Below, piece by piece: positions 43,428 to 54,147 of a stretch of 64,000 nt of DNA (its first letter is position 1; each line of letters opens with the position of its first letter). Position numbers and translations under genes: made by a program. The stretch spans positions 124,001 through 188,000 of the forward strand of contig WPDH01000013.1 in NCBI GenBank assembly GCA_019137255.1, in the 5' to 3' direction. The notes under the pieces were generated by a model. The model was not told the origin of the DNA. It did no database searches and worked only from the letters and a program-made list of their open reading frames with translations. This DNA is from Corinectria fuckeliana (lineage: Eukaryota > Ascomycota > Sordariomycetes > Hypocreales > Nectriaceae).

Positions 43428-45001
43428 ATGGGCGGCAAGATCTGGACGACCGAGGAGGAGGAGGTCTTCTGGAAGATCATCATTCCCCAGTCCGACTATG
43501 CGGCAAACCAACTCGATCGTACGTTGAGCTTGAAGGCCTGCACCAAGCTGATGCAAGATACTATGGGCGACGGTGCGCGTCGCGAGTACACAGATACGAT
43601 GATGTGTAGGGGACCCTAATCCCAGATTGAATCCTGCTCACAGCCTTTAGACGAGCATTATTACCAGTGCACGCATTCCTACGCCAAGACCACAGTCGTC
43701 CAAAAGCTGATGGAGAGCTATTGGCGTGATGTTGGTACGTGGGACGATGTGCCCTTGAAGCCTTCAGAAACTGACCTTTACCAGAGTGGCACAAACTAAA
43801 CAAAGGGCCTCGTCCTCCGACTCCTCCTAGCCCGGAAGACGAGGATGAAGCGCAAACCAAAGAAAACAGAAACAGGCTCGAGCTCATTCTTGCAAAGGAC
43901 CCCAGTGCCAAGAGTTTCCTGGCAAAGAATCCCGGTCCCAAGCCCGTTCTTCGAAACAAGCCTCTTGAACGAGCCCGTGGCCAAGCAAAGAAAAACGAAT
44001 CTGTCCCGGCTGGGTTTGGAGGCTATTGCGTCAACGGTGGAGTTGGAAACCAGCTGGATCCAGCTTCGAACACCCTTCCCGGCGGCGCTTGTCTGCCTGC
44101 TCCTAGACAGCGAGCTCCCCGCGCCCCTTTTCCCACGGCGTCGACGCCTCAGCACGGCTACCACCAGGCTAGACAGCACTTGCCGGCTCCCAATGTCCCC
44201 ATGCCTATGGCATCGACGCCTCAGCATGGATATCACCAGACCGGACAGTACCCGCCAGTTCCCAGCGTCCCCGTGGCTACGATGATGCCGCCTCAATACG
44301 GCTACCACCACACTGGACAGGATGTATCGGTCATTGACCCTGCGCTGACGGCTGGTGGCCCCTCGCCTGGTTACATGCAGGAACCGACCTCGAGCTCGAC
44401 TGCTTCTGCAGCTGGTTGGGGTTATGAAAGCACTAACCCGGTGCGACATCGACCTCTCGCCCCAGCCCCCTTTCCCGGGTCCGCCTTGGGCGTGGGAGGA
44501 GCCATGAGTGACGAGGCTCAACTAATTCAGGCCCGAATGGACATTGATCAGCAGGCCGGCGGAAAGCGGCAGCTCGAGTTCGATCATGACGGAGCCCCTC
44601 CCTCCAAGCGACCGACCCTTGCGGCAGAGTTCCACGGCCATCAGACCATCGAGCGCCAGCCCGAGCCCGAGCCGCAGCCGCAGCCGCGGCAGCAAACTCA
44701 CTGGCAGCGCATGGGTTTCCGCGACGAACGCCCCTCGCAGGGAGCGAGTTATGGCAACACAAGCAGCAACATCCAGTACCAGCAAATGCAGTACGATAGG
44801 GACCTCGAGGCCCAGCGCTTTCCTACCGAACACTCCGGCCAGTACCAGCGCACCCGGTATCATGAGGCGCCAGAGGCCCAGCGTATGACCCAGCAAGCCA
44901 GCCAAGTCGGACAGCGAGTGTTGCTACCGGCGCCTACCCAGGCCGAGCAATTCCAGACTTCGGCTGGCCCAGTGAAGTACAACCGCCCGCCTCCCTCCTA
45001 A
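43428..45001 (+). CDS. SANT/Myb-like protein with disordered repeat-rich tail
   Basis: Exons 43428-43605, 43651-43734 and 43785-45001 give 492 residues. The N-terminus MGGKIWTTEEEEVFWKIIIP looks like the first helix of a SANT/Myb-type domain, and the rebuilt YEHYYQC segment joins across a 45-nt intron. The rest is low-complexity, rich in Pro, Gln, Gly and Ser. It contains a short duplication (LAKDPSAKSFLAKNPGPKP) and three imperfect units ending in GYHQ/GYHH (residues ~185-250). I do not recognise a studied member; similar MGGKxW proteins occur in other Sordariomycetes. A nuclear role is a guess from the SANT-like start. The first intron has two possible acceptors (CACAG and TTTAG); only TTTAG keeps the frame. 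Confidence 0.7.
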
Positions 45002-45698
45002 GATGGGCCGCCCTTGGAACAGATCATGTTGGCGGTGGTGGAGCAGGAAGGGTTGTAGGCGGCGGACGGCTTGCGTAGCTTCTGTTCTCAACAAAGCTCA
45101 TATCTAAGTGAACTGGCGGCGACTGGCGAAAAGTTCGTAGTAAAGTTGCGAAAAGGCAAAGGTTCTCAAGGGGCGGAGGGTAGATTCCTGGTTGAAATTA
45201 TACTCAGCATGTTAGTTTAAGAAATATTCCCCTTCACAAGTTTCTCTCCCGTCGCATTGATGAACGCAGTATGCAATTGTGCTACGTTATCCCAGCCAAG
45301 GACATGATTCAGAGTAAATCTTAGCCGATGCTGCTATGGAAAATCCCAATGTCTTGCATCCTCAGCTACTGATATACCAAAGTCTCAGCTGTTAAACTCG
45401 TTTCATCCGGATCCCTTTCTTCATAGTTCGGAAGCCCAGCACAAGCAATAACTTTCCGTAATCTAGTACATCCACGGCCCCCAAAACCGCCAAAGCCGGG
45501 AGGGTGGGGCCGCAAGGTCCGTTGATGGCTCCGAAAGGCGGTGGCCTCGGGCAGAAACAATCCTCTCCAAAGATTTCCCCAGAGGCGGCCTGGGTCCCAT
45601 TTGGCCGCAACCGCACCCGCGCGCAAGCTAATTCAGCGATACCCTCGAACTCGACAAATCCTTCTCCTCCTCCTCCCCCTCCTCGCCGGACGCCCACA
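45002..45698. other. Intergenic region, TIM22 promoter and leader
   Basis: It ends in a CT-rich leader before TIM22. The frame of TIM22 is open upstream to 45504 with an earlier ATG, but that extension has no family similarity. Confidence 0.5.
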
Positions 45699-46349
45699 AT
45701 GAACTCGCCCCCGACCAGTGTGCCCGGCACCATGCCTCCGCCCAGTGGTGCCCCTGGCCAGGACCCCGGTGTCAAGGCCGTACGTCTTGCGCAGCGTTGC
45801 CCCTCCACGTTCGTCCGTCAGCTAACGATGTCGATTTGACAGGTCCAAGCCGCGATGGAGTCTTGTGTGGGCAAGTCCATCATGTCTGGAGTCATGGGTT
45901 TCGGTATGGGCGGTCTGTTTGGCATGTTCATGGCCTCGGTACGTCCTCGTCTTGTTGCTTCTTCCTGCCTGCAGCCAATCGCTAACTTGCCACCCTAGAT
46001 GTCCTACGACACCCCCTTTCACACAGCCGGCCCCGGCCAACCACAAACCATGGTCACCTCTCTGCCCCTCAAGCAGCAGCTCAAGATCGGCTTCAAGGAC
46101 ATGGGCACGAAATCCTTCTCCATGGCCAAGAACTTCGGCAAGGTCGGTTTTCTCTACTCGGGCGTCGAGTGCGGCATCGAGGGCCTGCGAGCGAAAAACG
46201 ACACCACCAACGCCGTGGCCGCGGGCTGCGTCACTGGCGGCATCCTCGCCAAGAACGCTGGTCCGCAGGCTGCCGTCGGCGGCTGCCTAGCCTTTGCGGC
46301 GTTCAGCGCGGCAATCGAAGTCTACATGCGACAGCCCAAGGAAGAGTAG
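45699..46349 (+). CDS. TIM22: Mitochondrial inner-membrane translocase subunit Tim22
   Basis: Exons 45699-45779, 45843-45938 and 45999-46349 give 175 residues; all junctions are phase 0. Tim22 forms the channel that inserts carrier proteins into the mitochondrial inner membrane. The family signature runs from AMESCVGKSIMSGVMGFGMG (membrane segment 1) to GFLYSGVECGIEGLRAKND and GGCLAFAAFSAAIEVYM (last segment). Paired cysteines that form the conserved disulfide (ESCV and VECG) are present. The start MNSPPTSVPG fits the usual short disordered N-terminus. Confidence 0.95.
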
Positions 46350-46783
46350 AAGAAGGCGGCATTTCAAAAATAGACGACGGGTGTGTTGTAAGAGTTGTGT
46401 GCGCAGGCATGCTATTATGTGGGAGTTACGGATAACCGTTTTAGAGCATAGGGCTGGCGTTGGAGACGGACTCTCTCCTCTTTGGAATTATGCCCCTGAA
46501 TGCCAGGGGGAAGACAAGACGAGATGACGGGCACATGGAAAGTGAGGTGTATATTACCTGCGCCCATAGAATGAGCGTTCATGTACAATATCGGACTGTT
46601 ATTTTTGGATATAATGTAAGCAAAGCATATGATGATAATCTGATCGATCCCTTTTCGCTCTAGAACCTCCCAAGCCCCAGCGCCGCGCTCCAAACACATG
46701 ACAGACGATGTTTGCGAGGAAGAGTTAACCTCGTCTATAGATAACCCCCTTGCTATCATTTCAGCAGTGCCCGCTCGATCTAG
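46350..46783. other. Convergent intergenic region TIM22/GH16
   Basis: Shared 3' flanks; no gene seen. Confidence 0.6.
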
Positions 46784-48178
46784 TCAGGAGGACTTGTACA
46801 CGTGAAAGGAACCGAATTCCCAGTAGGCATTCTTAAACTCGTCAGGGTTGTTCGCGACCCAATCTGAGCAGTTGTTAGAGCCTATCAGAGTGTCAGTTGT
46901 CCGTTGTCTTTGCTCGTCAACGCGGGTTCCCAGCCAAGAGTCGACTTACACCCCGAGTCATCCCACAGCGCGTAGACCAGGTCACCGCACAGGTCGATGT
47001 TGGCGATGATGGAGTTGTTCTTGAAGTGCGAGCCAATGTCGCACTTGGTGTTTGGGAAATCGGCGAGCGCGGTGCCCCAGGTGCTGGGATCGGGCTTCTT
47101 GTTGGTGACATCCGAGGGGATGGAGCTTCGAGCCCACTGCCACATGCGGATGCCCGCGTCGCGCCACTCCATGGCCATGACGCCGCCGCCGTCCGAGTTG
47201 AAGGCGGTGCCGTAGCTGTCGTCGTCGGCCTCGACGCCGCAGCCGGCGTTGGAGTCCTTGGCGTGGTTGCAGTTCTTCTTCAGCGCGCTGCCCGTCTCCT
47301 TGCGCCGCACCTTCATCGAGCACTGGTCCGTCGTGTGCAGCGTCATCTGGTTGCCGTCGGTCGCGTTGTTGGTGGCCTCCATGACGTCGATCTCGCCGTG
47401 GTCCGGCCAGTTGGAGCTGTCGGTGAGCCAGAGGGCCGGCCAGGTCCCGCAGCCGTACGGCGTGTGCTTGATGTCGAAGATGAAGAGCCCGTCGTCGTAC
47501 GTGGTCTTGGACTCGACGCGCACCGAGAAGCGGCCCGTGGAGGCGTCCGGGCTGTCTCCGGGCCCCACGGAGGTGTCGACCCGGAGGACTGCGGAGCTCG
47601 ACGATGCGTAGGTCAGGTTCTCGAGACGGGCGTCAGCAATGGTCCGCGCGCACAGAGCAAGGGCGTAACCTGGATAGATGAACTTACAAGAGACTCTGCC
47701 TGTGTCTGGGGAACATAGTGAACGAAGCCGTTGGCTACGGAAGCGGCAGGTTAGTCTTGGCAACGAGCAGATAAGAACATATCCCAGCTATGCGGGGCAT
47801 TCTTACTCGGGTCATATCCCGTAAAGTAGTTGAACTGATCGAAGAAGCTCTCGCCGGAATCTGCCATCCATTAGAAGCACGTCCGCACGAGAAGAGCCCG
47901 GTGGTCAACGTACAAGTGTCGACGAGGCTGTACGACAGCGCGGTGTAGTCCGGATAGGCACTCTTCTTGGTCACGGAAACGGCAACGCCGACAACGATGG
48001 CGATGATGATCAGCATGGCTGCCACCACGCCGAACCATACCCTCCTTCGCCAGTACCGCGGATTCCACCAAGGCATGCTGGTCTGGACGCGTCGGACGCT
48101 GGCGCCGCCGCCTCGGGTGAGCATGATTTCGTCGTAAGCTGGCGGTGGATCGCCGGGCTTTATCAGCTGCGGATGCAT
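46784..48178 (-). CDS. Membrane-anchored GH16 endo-1,3(4)-beta-glucanase
   Basis: Five exons on the minus strand: 48178-47914, 47860-47807, 47734-47688, 47619-46950 and 46881-46784, 377 residues. A cytosolic N-terminus (~45 residues) is followed by a membrane segment (48-70), making a type II protein with its enzyme outside. The catalytic motif GEIDVMEATN (near residue 197) has both essential Glu residues. Exons 2 and 3 rebuild SGESFFDQFNYFTGYDPTNGF (cited here as SGESFFDQF and DPTNGFVHYV), typical of this subfamily. Potential N-glycosylation sites are frequent. It would cleave beta-1,3/1,4-glucans of fungal wall or cereal origin. Intron 3 uses a GAG acceptor, less usual than CAG or TAG but the only one that keeps the frame and family sequence. 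Confidence 0.9.
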
Positions 48179-49796
48179 GGCTCAAGGGACTTTGGTGGGC
48201 TTTTATGCCTTTTTTTTCTTCTTATTTGAGATGGGCGAAACCAATCCAAGTCGATCTAGGTGCGAGACGTCAGGGATCCGAGAAAAAGGAATGTTCGTGT
48301 TTGCGACGGTGTCTGAGGGCTGGAACTCGTCGACGCTTGGTGTTTCAAACGGTCAACGAGGGACGGGAACAACCCAGCAAGTAACGGGCAAGAAGAGAAG
48401 GCTCAAGGCAAACCGGGAGGGGGGATACACAATCAAGAGAGCGGGAATGCCAGCGGTTTTTCTTATCTGGGACTGGACATTCACCCACACAACCACAGAG
48501 GCACGTACACGCACGTACGCATATCTAGTTACAACAACAACACCCATTACGCATCCCCGTATGGAGACACACAGACACACACACGCACGCAACTGCTTGC
48601 TTGTTCTGCACGGCTTACACCCACTGTAAAAACGTCTCTCCATTAACTACCAAGTCAATACCCACCCACACCAAGGCCTCGACCTTGTTAGATAGTTCCA
48701 CTCGGTCGATCCACACCCATGCCGTCGTCGACGGTTTGCCGATGCTGCGCCCCCCGGCCGTGACGGAATCGGTTTTACGAGAACGATCATGCCCGTCGAA
48801 GAATAGCTCGCAACAGGACTGCAACCTCTCAGGGCGCAGCCCAAGTCAACAACGATAAGCCTGCATCCCATTCCCGTGGCTCGTTGGCTTTTGTGATGCA
48901 AAAAACCGGCCCGAGACGCGTAATGCACCCGTTTAAACAACCATCGATCGATCCCTGGCACATGCGTCACGGACAATCCGTCTCCACTCGGCCGACTTGT
49001 TGGTCTCGGCGGTTGTTCCGACACTTATTATTAATCTAGTCTGTTCAACCAGACTCCCTTACAGATGAACGACCGACCCGGCCGTGGTTGCGTGGTCTTG
49101 CCCTTGTCTCGCTGGGCCATCCAACTGTCTCACTCGGTGAGGCTTAGCCACAGATCGTATCCGTTTATAGGGATTGGAAACAGCAGTCCCCTTCCAAGGC
49201 CGGATCCCGATTGCCGACTGCTCGCTTGCTTCAATGCCCGTCGAGGCGTGTTCTCAACTAGGTAGGAAGCGGTCTAGACTACGTAAGTAAGCTACTGAAG
49301 AATGTACTATGTAGGCCCTATGTAAACAACACGCAAGTAATAAATGGCAGGGATGCGAACCAAGTTTTCTTTGGCTCCTGGCTTCTCCAACCATGGATAG
49401 AACGCGTAATGGCGCCTTCTTAGCCTCCTGTTAAGAAAGTGGCATCATTATTTAGATTCCTGACGGGCACTTGACTATATATATACTTGACGTGTCCATC
49501 ACATCAGCGCCATCTTCGTCATCTCGTCAACCGAACACGATGTCCAGTATTTATACGTAGCTTGCCCAATGCGAACCAAAACTAGGAGACTGTTGGTTTA
49601 CCTTTACAGCAGATGAGGAGGTTGTGATTTGATGTAATATGTACGCAGGGCTGATCCACGACTCTGGGATTCAAATTCAACTCCCCCCCTCCGCAAGGAA
49701 TTCACGTCATAGTTATGAAGTTATAACCCGGATTCAACATCCACAGTCGATATCAAAGTAATCGAGTGCGACCGTTTCAGAGGCCCCTGTGTCATA
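48179..49796. other. 1.6-kb intergenic region, no gene seen
   Basis: The left part is the GH16 promoter. CA-rich simple sequence lies at about 48480-48590. TAC-rich palindromic motifs occur near 49278-49330. No coding gene is supported. Confidence 0.5.
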
Positions 49797-50303
49797 TCAG
49801 ACGCTGAGCGTGGTCGAAATGGCCGCCAGAGCACACAGCCAGGCACTCAGATCAGTCGTCAACATCCTCGCAAAGTTGACCCGCAGCCACCTCCGCATCA
49901 TGCCGACATTGGTCGTGCCCTCGGCCTCGGCAGCGTCCTCCACCAGAGCCTTGAGCTTCCACGCGACTGCCGGCACCCACGCGAGGTGCGCGGCAGCCAG
50001 CGCCGCCGTCCACGCGTACAGGCGGAGCGATCCGCGGCTCCGGAGGACGGGGCCATGCAGCCAGATGCTTGCGAGCGACGACCAGAACGTGACGGCGACC
50101 AGGCCGACGACCTCGGCGGTTCCCCCGGCGAAGAACTTCTGCATGTAGGACGGCAGGATGTCGTTGGCTTTCCGGCTGTCGGTCTGGGTGATGAGGCCGA
50201 GGAAGCGATCCTGGTCGTGCGAGTACCAGAGCGAGCATGTCGACGAGATGAGAGGCGTGACCAGGAGAAGGGTCTGCGGGTTGAAGAAGGCGCCAGATGC
50301 CAT
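49797..50303 (-). CDS. Small four-TM protein, DUF1772/anthrone oxygenase-like
   Basis: The single exon gives 168 residues. Four hydrophobic segments are visible: FNPQTLLLVTPLISSTCSLW, AEVVGLVAVTFWSSLASIW, RLYAWTAALAAAHLAWVPAV and a C-terminal TDLSAWLCALAAISTTL. The closing pattern (WLRVN, then R, then TDLSAWL) resembles DUF1772 proteins, which include anthrone oxygenases from polyketide clusters. No polyketide synthase or other tailoring enzyme lies nearby, so a role in secondary metabolism is not supported by context. The start at 50303 (MASGAFFNPQ) is preferred over upstream in-frame codons because it directly precedes the first membrane segment. Confidence 0.6.
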   Translation of the reverse strand: MASGAFFNPQTLLLVTPLISSTCSLWYSHDQDRFLGLITQTDSRKANDILPSYMQKFFAGGTAEVVGLVAVTFWSSLASIWLHGPVLRSRGSLRLYAWTAALAAAHLAWVPAVAWKLKALVEDAAEAEGTTNVGMMRRWLRVNFARMLTTDLSAWLCALAAISTTLSV

Positions 50304-51068
50304 TGCCAGTGGGTGGTTCGAGGATTTACCTGATTGATTTGAGCAGTCTTGGAATGATGCGGCGCAAGTATAATGAGAGGCATATATATGTATATATATG
50401 TATATATATATGTAAGGTGCTGACGTGAGAGTTGGTGAGATGTTGATCAACTTCAAAGATAGGTCCCACGGCCCAGAAAGCTTCCGATCGTGCATTACGC
50501 TTGTCAGCAAATGAATCCTCTCGGACAACTGCTCGGGAGAAGTCGACCGCATTCCGACATTTTTTCTTGAGCCCTCTTTTTGTCGGTGTATGGGGTTAGA
50601 AGAGTAACTTATTTGCACAGAGTCGTGCTATTCGGGCTGTACTGGATCTCTATTCGGACTGTAAACCCAATCTTTTTGCCCTTCTTAGATACTATATCAT
50701 TCGCTTTAGATAATATCCACAGTCTTAATACCTCAAATGCAATAATGCCCTGACTCCCTAACGCTCTAAAGCTATAACGCCCTGATGCCCTAATTGCTCT
50801 GCTATTATTAATAGCAAGACTGTATTTAAGGAGAAGATAAGAGTGAATGTCGACTCAGGCACGTGGTATACAGCCCGACTAGAAACTTCATACAGCCCGC
50901 ATAGCACGACTCTTTGCATACATCGTCGTGTACTTGGAGTCAAGGCTCGAGCAAACCCATCCTGAACTGAGAGTCGGACCAAAGTGACGCCTCAACACAA
51001 ACTTTTCAATGCTCATTGCGCTTTTTACTCAAGATACTGCTACAGTTGACGACTTTGAAGTACAAGGC
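50304..51068. other. Intergenic region with AT-rich and repetitive sequence
   Basis: It contains a TATATATG microsatellite at 50381-50412 and an AT-rich stretch at 50640-50870 with repeated GCCCTGA/GCCCTAA units. No gene is seen. Confidence 0.5.
50381..50412. repeat. TATATATG microsatellite
   Basis: About four units of an 8- to 10-base TATATATG repeat, close upstream of the small membrane-protein gene. Confidence 0.8.
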
Positions 51069-53344
51069 TCATTTAATCTCCAGTCGCAGTGCGTCGTATT
51101 GCACATAGACCGACGCCGGCAGCACAGCCGACTCGTAGTCGGTTGCGTTGTACGGCAGACTCAACACAATCTCATTCTCGCCCTTCTTCAGGAGACTCGC
51201 ATCGAAGACGAACTTGTGCGCAATGTTGTAGCAGATGACCGCTGACCGGACTGCACAGGAGCTGCTGTGGTGGTATCTAACCCATCGGGCATCGTCAGCA
51301 AAGTGCCTCCCTTCTTCACATCAACAAACCGAAACCCGGCAAAAAAAAAAACACTACTCACGGGACGACCCAGGGCTTCAGATCCTTGCCGTTGACGCTC
51401 ACCGTGTACGCCAGGTTAGAGTGCGGCTCCGAGGCGTTGTACAGATCCGTGTTGCCCGCGGCCGTCTTGGCGCCCGCGAGCTGGACGGTCAAGGTCGCCT
51501 CGTGCTTGCGCCGCGCCTGCGCGTCGGCGAGGTCGAAGGCGATGGTCCAGTTGTTCACGTCGCCGCTGCCCACGTACGCCTCCGGCCGCTTCTGGTTGGC
51601 GCGCCCGCCGAAGACGCTCCAGTGCACGTAGTTGAGGTCCTCGGCCTCGGCGCTCTCGCCGACCTTGAAGCGCACGCCCGAGGGGAAGTCGCGCGGGAAG
51701 TCGTACGCGCCCCAGTAGATGCGGTACTCTTCGGGCCGGCGCGCGTGGCCGGCGTCTCGCGCGTAGCCGTGGCGGTACTCGCCCGAGGACTTGTCCGGCG
51801 TGCCGATGCGCCAGAGCTCCTCGCCCGCTGCCTCCTCCGTCCACGTCACGCGCGCCGTCTCCGTCCTGCCCGGCCGGACGGTGATGTTGTCCCGGGCGTA
51901 CTGCCCGAAGACGCCGTCGGCGTAGACGGTCAAGCGGTACGTGCCGGCCTTGACCATGGGGATGCTCGCGCGGCCGTCTTCGACGTCGGCCCAGTACTGG
52001 TACGCCTGGGTGTCGAAGGCGTTGTCCTGGAAGTCGACGCCGTCCTGGGCGAGCACTGCGATGGCCTTCTCGGCGCCCTCGGGGATGCTGGCCCTGAGCT
52101 CGAAGGTGCCGCGCTTCTTGGATGTGACGTAGTTGGGGACGTGCTTGGCGATGGAGTCGTAGAAGGCGGCATTCCACTCGGGGTCCGCGTACTGCGCGGC
52201 GTCGGCGTGCGCGGTCAGGATGTCCGTGTCTGCAGGGAAGCGGTTGAAGTGGAAGTATTGCTGGTGGCGTGTTAGAAATTATTTGTCATGTGCAAGGCTC
52301 TGGGAAACTTGCCGGCCCAAAGGTTCGGTCGAAGCCGTTGGTGATGTTTGGCTGTAGTTGCGTTCAGTTCTCGCTCACGCGATACTAGGCTTGACTTGAC
52401 TCCTTACCGTCTGGTCGCCGTGATGGTTGGAGCTGATGTAGTTGTACACAATGCCGTCCACGGTCAGATCCGAGTGCAACGGCCCGCCAAAGTAGGTGTC
52501 CTTGGTGTTCATGACCATCCAAGCTCCGTACGTGCTGCCGTCCTCGGTCTTGGAGCCATCCGCAAACCTGCCATGCCCAAGTCAGCCAAGTATATCCAAT
52601 GACGCCTTGACGCCTCGACACCTCGCTCGACACTTACATCCCATAAGCAGTAACATCCCTCCAGGTATCCTGGAACGTGTACTTTGTAAAGTAATCCGAC
52701 TCCTGCTGGACGTAGGCGTCGTCAGCCGTCTCGCCCAGGTACCACGTCGCGTCCTGCACCACGCTCTGGCTGGCCGTTGCGGCCTTCCCAGGCAGCGGGG
52801 CGTACTGGTCCTCGTTGGTGAGGAGATGGGTCCAGATGTCGCTGTTGGGTCGGAACAGGGTGCGCATCTCCTGCAGGTTGCGCAAGAACGGCGTCGTCTC
52901 GTTGTGGTACACGGCTCTGCTGAACGTATGCAGCCCCGTCTCCCCGTCCCGGAGGAACCAGTACTGCTGCAGCACCTGGCCGGTCTGGGCGTAAGTGTCG
53001 GACATGACGATGCCGCCGTAGTCGGTGCCGGAGGAGTCGGTGCCCTCGAACAGCTCGTAGGTCGGGTTGGCGGATCCGGGCGTCCAGAACCCGGCCGGCG
53101 TGCAGTAGCAGTCGAGGTACGGTCCCTGGCCGGTGCTCCCGGACCGCGTTCCCAGCAGGTTCTGCCCATCTAGAGTGAGCGCGATGATGGAGCCGCCGTC
53201 CTTCTCCACGGCGGCGTAGAGGCGGTCGTTGGACAGGACGAGCTGTGTGTCCGTCTCCGTCGCTTCCAAAGCTGCTGCCGCCCATCGAGGCGCGTGGAGC
53301 AGCGGGATGAGGAGGGATGCCCCCGAGAGCTTTGGAAACTTCAT
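51069..53344 (-). CDS. Secreted rhamnogalacturonate lyase (PL4)
   Basis: Exons 53344-52638, 52567-52408, 52351-52313, 52260-51362 and 51276-51069 give 670 residues. Residues 1-24 form a signal peptide (MKFPKLSGASLLIPLLHA). The catalytic rhamnogalacturonate lyase domain is at the N-terminus, and a fibronectin-III-like plus a galactose-binding-like C-terminal domain follow, as in family PL4. The enzyme cleaves the rhamnogalacturonan I backbone of pectin by beta-elimination. The fourth intron, removing 52312-52261, begins with GC rather than GT; only this donor joins TFGP to QYFHFNRF in frame. The final exon starts YHHSSSCAVRSAVICYN and ends DALRLEIK. This points to plant-polysaccharide use. Confidence 0.93.
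52261..52312 (-). other. GC-AG intron in the PL4 gene (52 nt)
   Basis: On the minus strand the donor reads GCAAGT, a CTAAC branch point lies near the 3' end, and the acceptor is CCAG. The nearby GT would give the wrong frame. GC-AG introns are a small minority in fungi. Confidence 0.75.
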
Positions 53345-54147
53345 CTTGCGGGACTGGAAACTGACAGGGGCAGAAACAGAGGAGCTTCCGAGGCTGCTGC
53401 TGCTGCTGATCGAACAGCGACCCTACATCCCCAACCTTGCCTTATAAACAAGACGCCTCTCTCCCTCCGTGCTACCACGCAACCCCACAGCCGCCCCCAA
53501 CCGTTGTTTGTGGGGGAGGAGCCAAGCCGACTGTCCGGTGAGCCCGGTCCGACCTGTGAATACCCGGCGTAGCTCGTGAGCTTACCCCGTGGTTACCCCG
53601 TGGGGAGCTACCGATGGCATCGACCAGCACTCGGGCATCGGGCCAAAGACGCCCGAAACTGCAAGGATCAAGCACCGGATGACACTCGGACAGCACGCAT
53701 CAGAAACATACCGCTATTCCGGTGGCGCGGTCCCCAAGATGTTGATGGCCTGCCGAAATGCCATCTCCTGATTAGGACTCGGTTGCCAGGTTCACGGAGC
53801 GTGGAAGCCCTCGGACAAAAGACCCCGGCAAGTTCCAACGTAGCCGGCATCCGCGGTGTGGAGAATTCAAGATATTCCACGTATTAAATAAGACCAGCCA
53901 ATGACGGAACTAGAATACACCTCGCAAATTGCGCGGTACGAGTTAATAAAGCCAAGTGCCTTACCAAGTACGCACATGAGGGACATCTATTGAAACCCAG
54001 ACTGCTTGATGGCCCGAGGTGACAGGGTTAAGTTAGACCAGGGACGAGAAGCTATCCGCAGGAACTTGTTTATTGACGCCCCCAACCCGAGTCTATCGGT
54101 ACAACGACATACCTCAGTCAATGCTCTCTCAACGCTCTAATGCTCCC
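53345..54147. other. Intergenic region, PL4 promoter
   Basis: It holds the PL4 promoter on the left and the PRP45 3' flank on the right. No other gene is seen. Confidence 0.55.

Noticed and set aside
46897..47718. 273-codon plus-strand frame over GH16
   Set aside because: Antisense shadow; the sense strand has the GH16 catalytic motif.
51235..52275. 346-codon plus-strand frame over the PL4 gene
   Set aside because: Antisense shadow of the lyase exons; Val/Arg-rich composition without similarity.
49797..53344. Secondary-metabolite cluster around the DUF1772-like protein
   Set aside because: Neighbours are a pectin lyase and a glucanase; no synthase, oxidoreductase set or cluster regulator is present.
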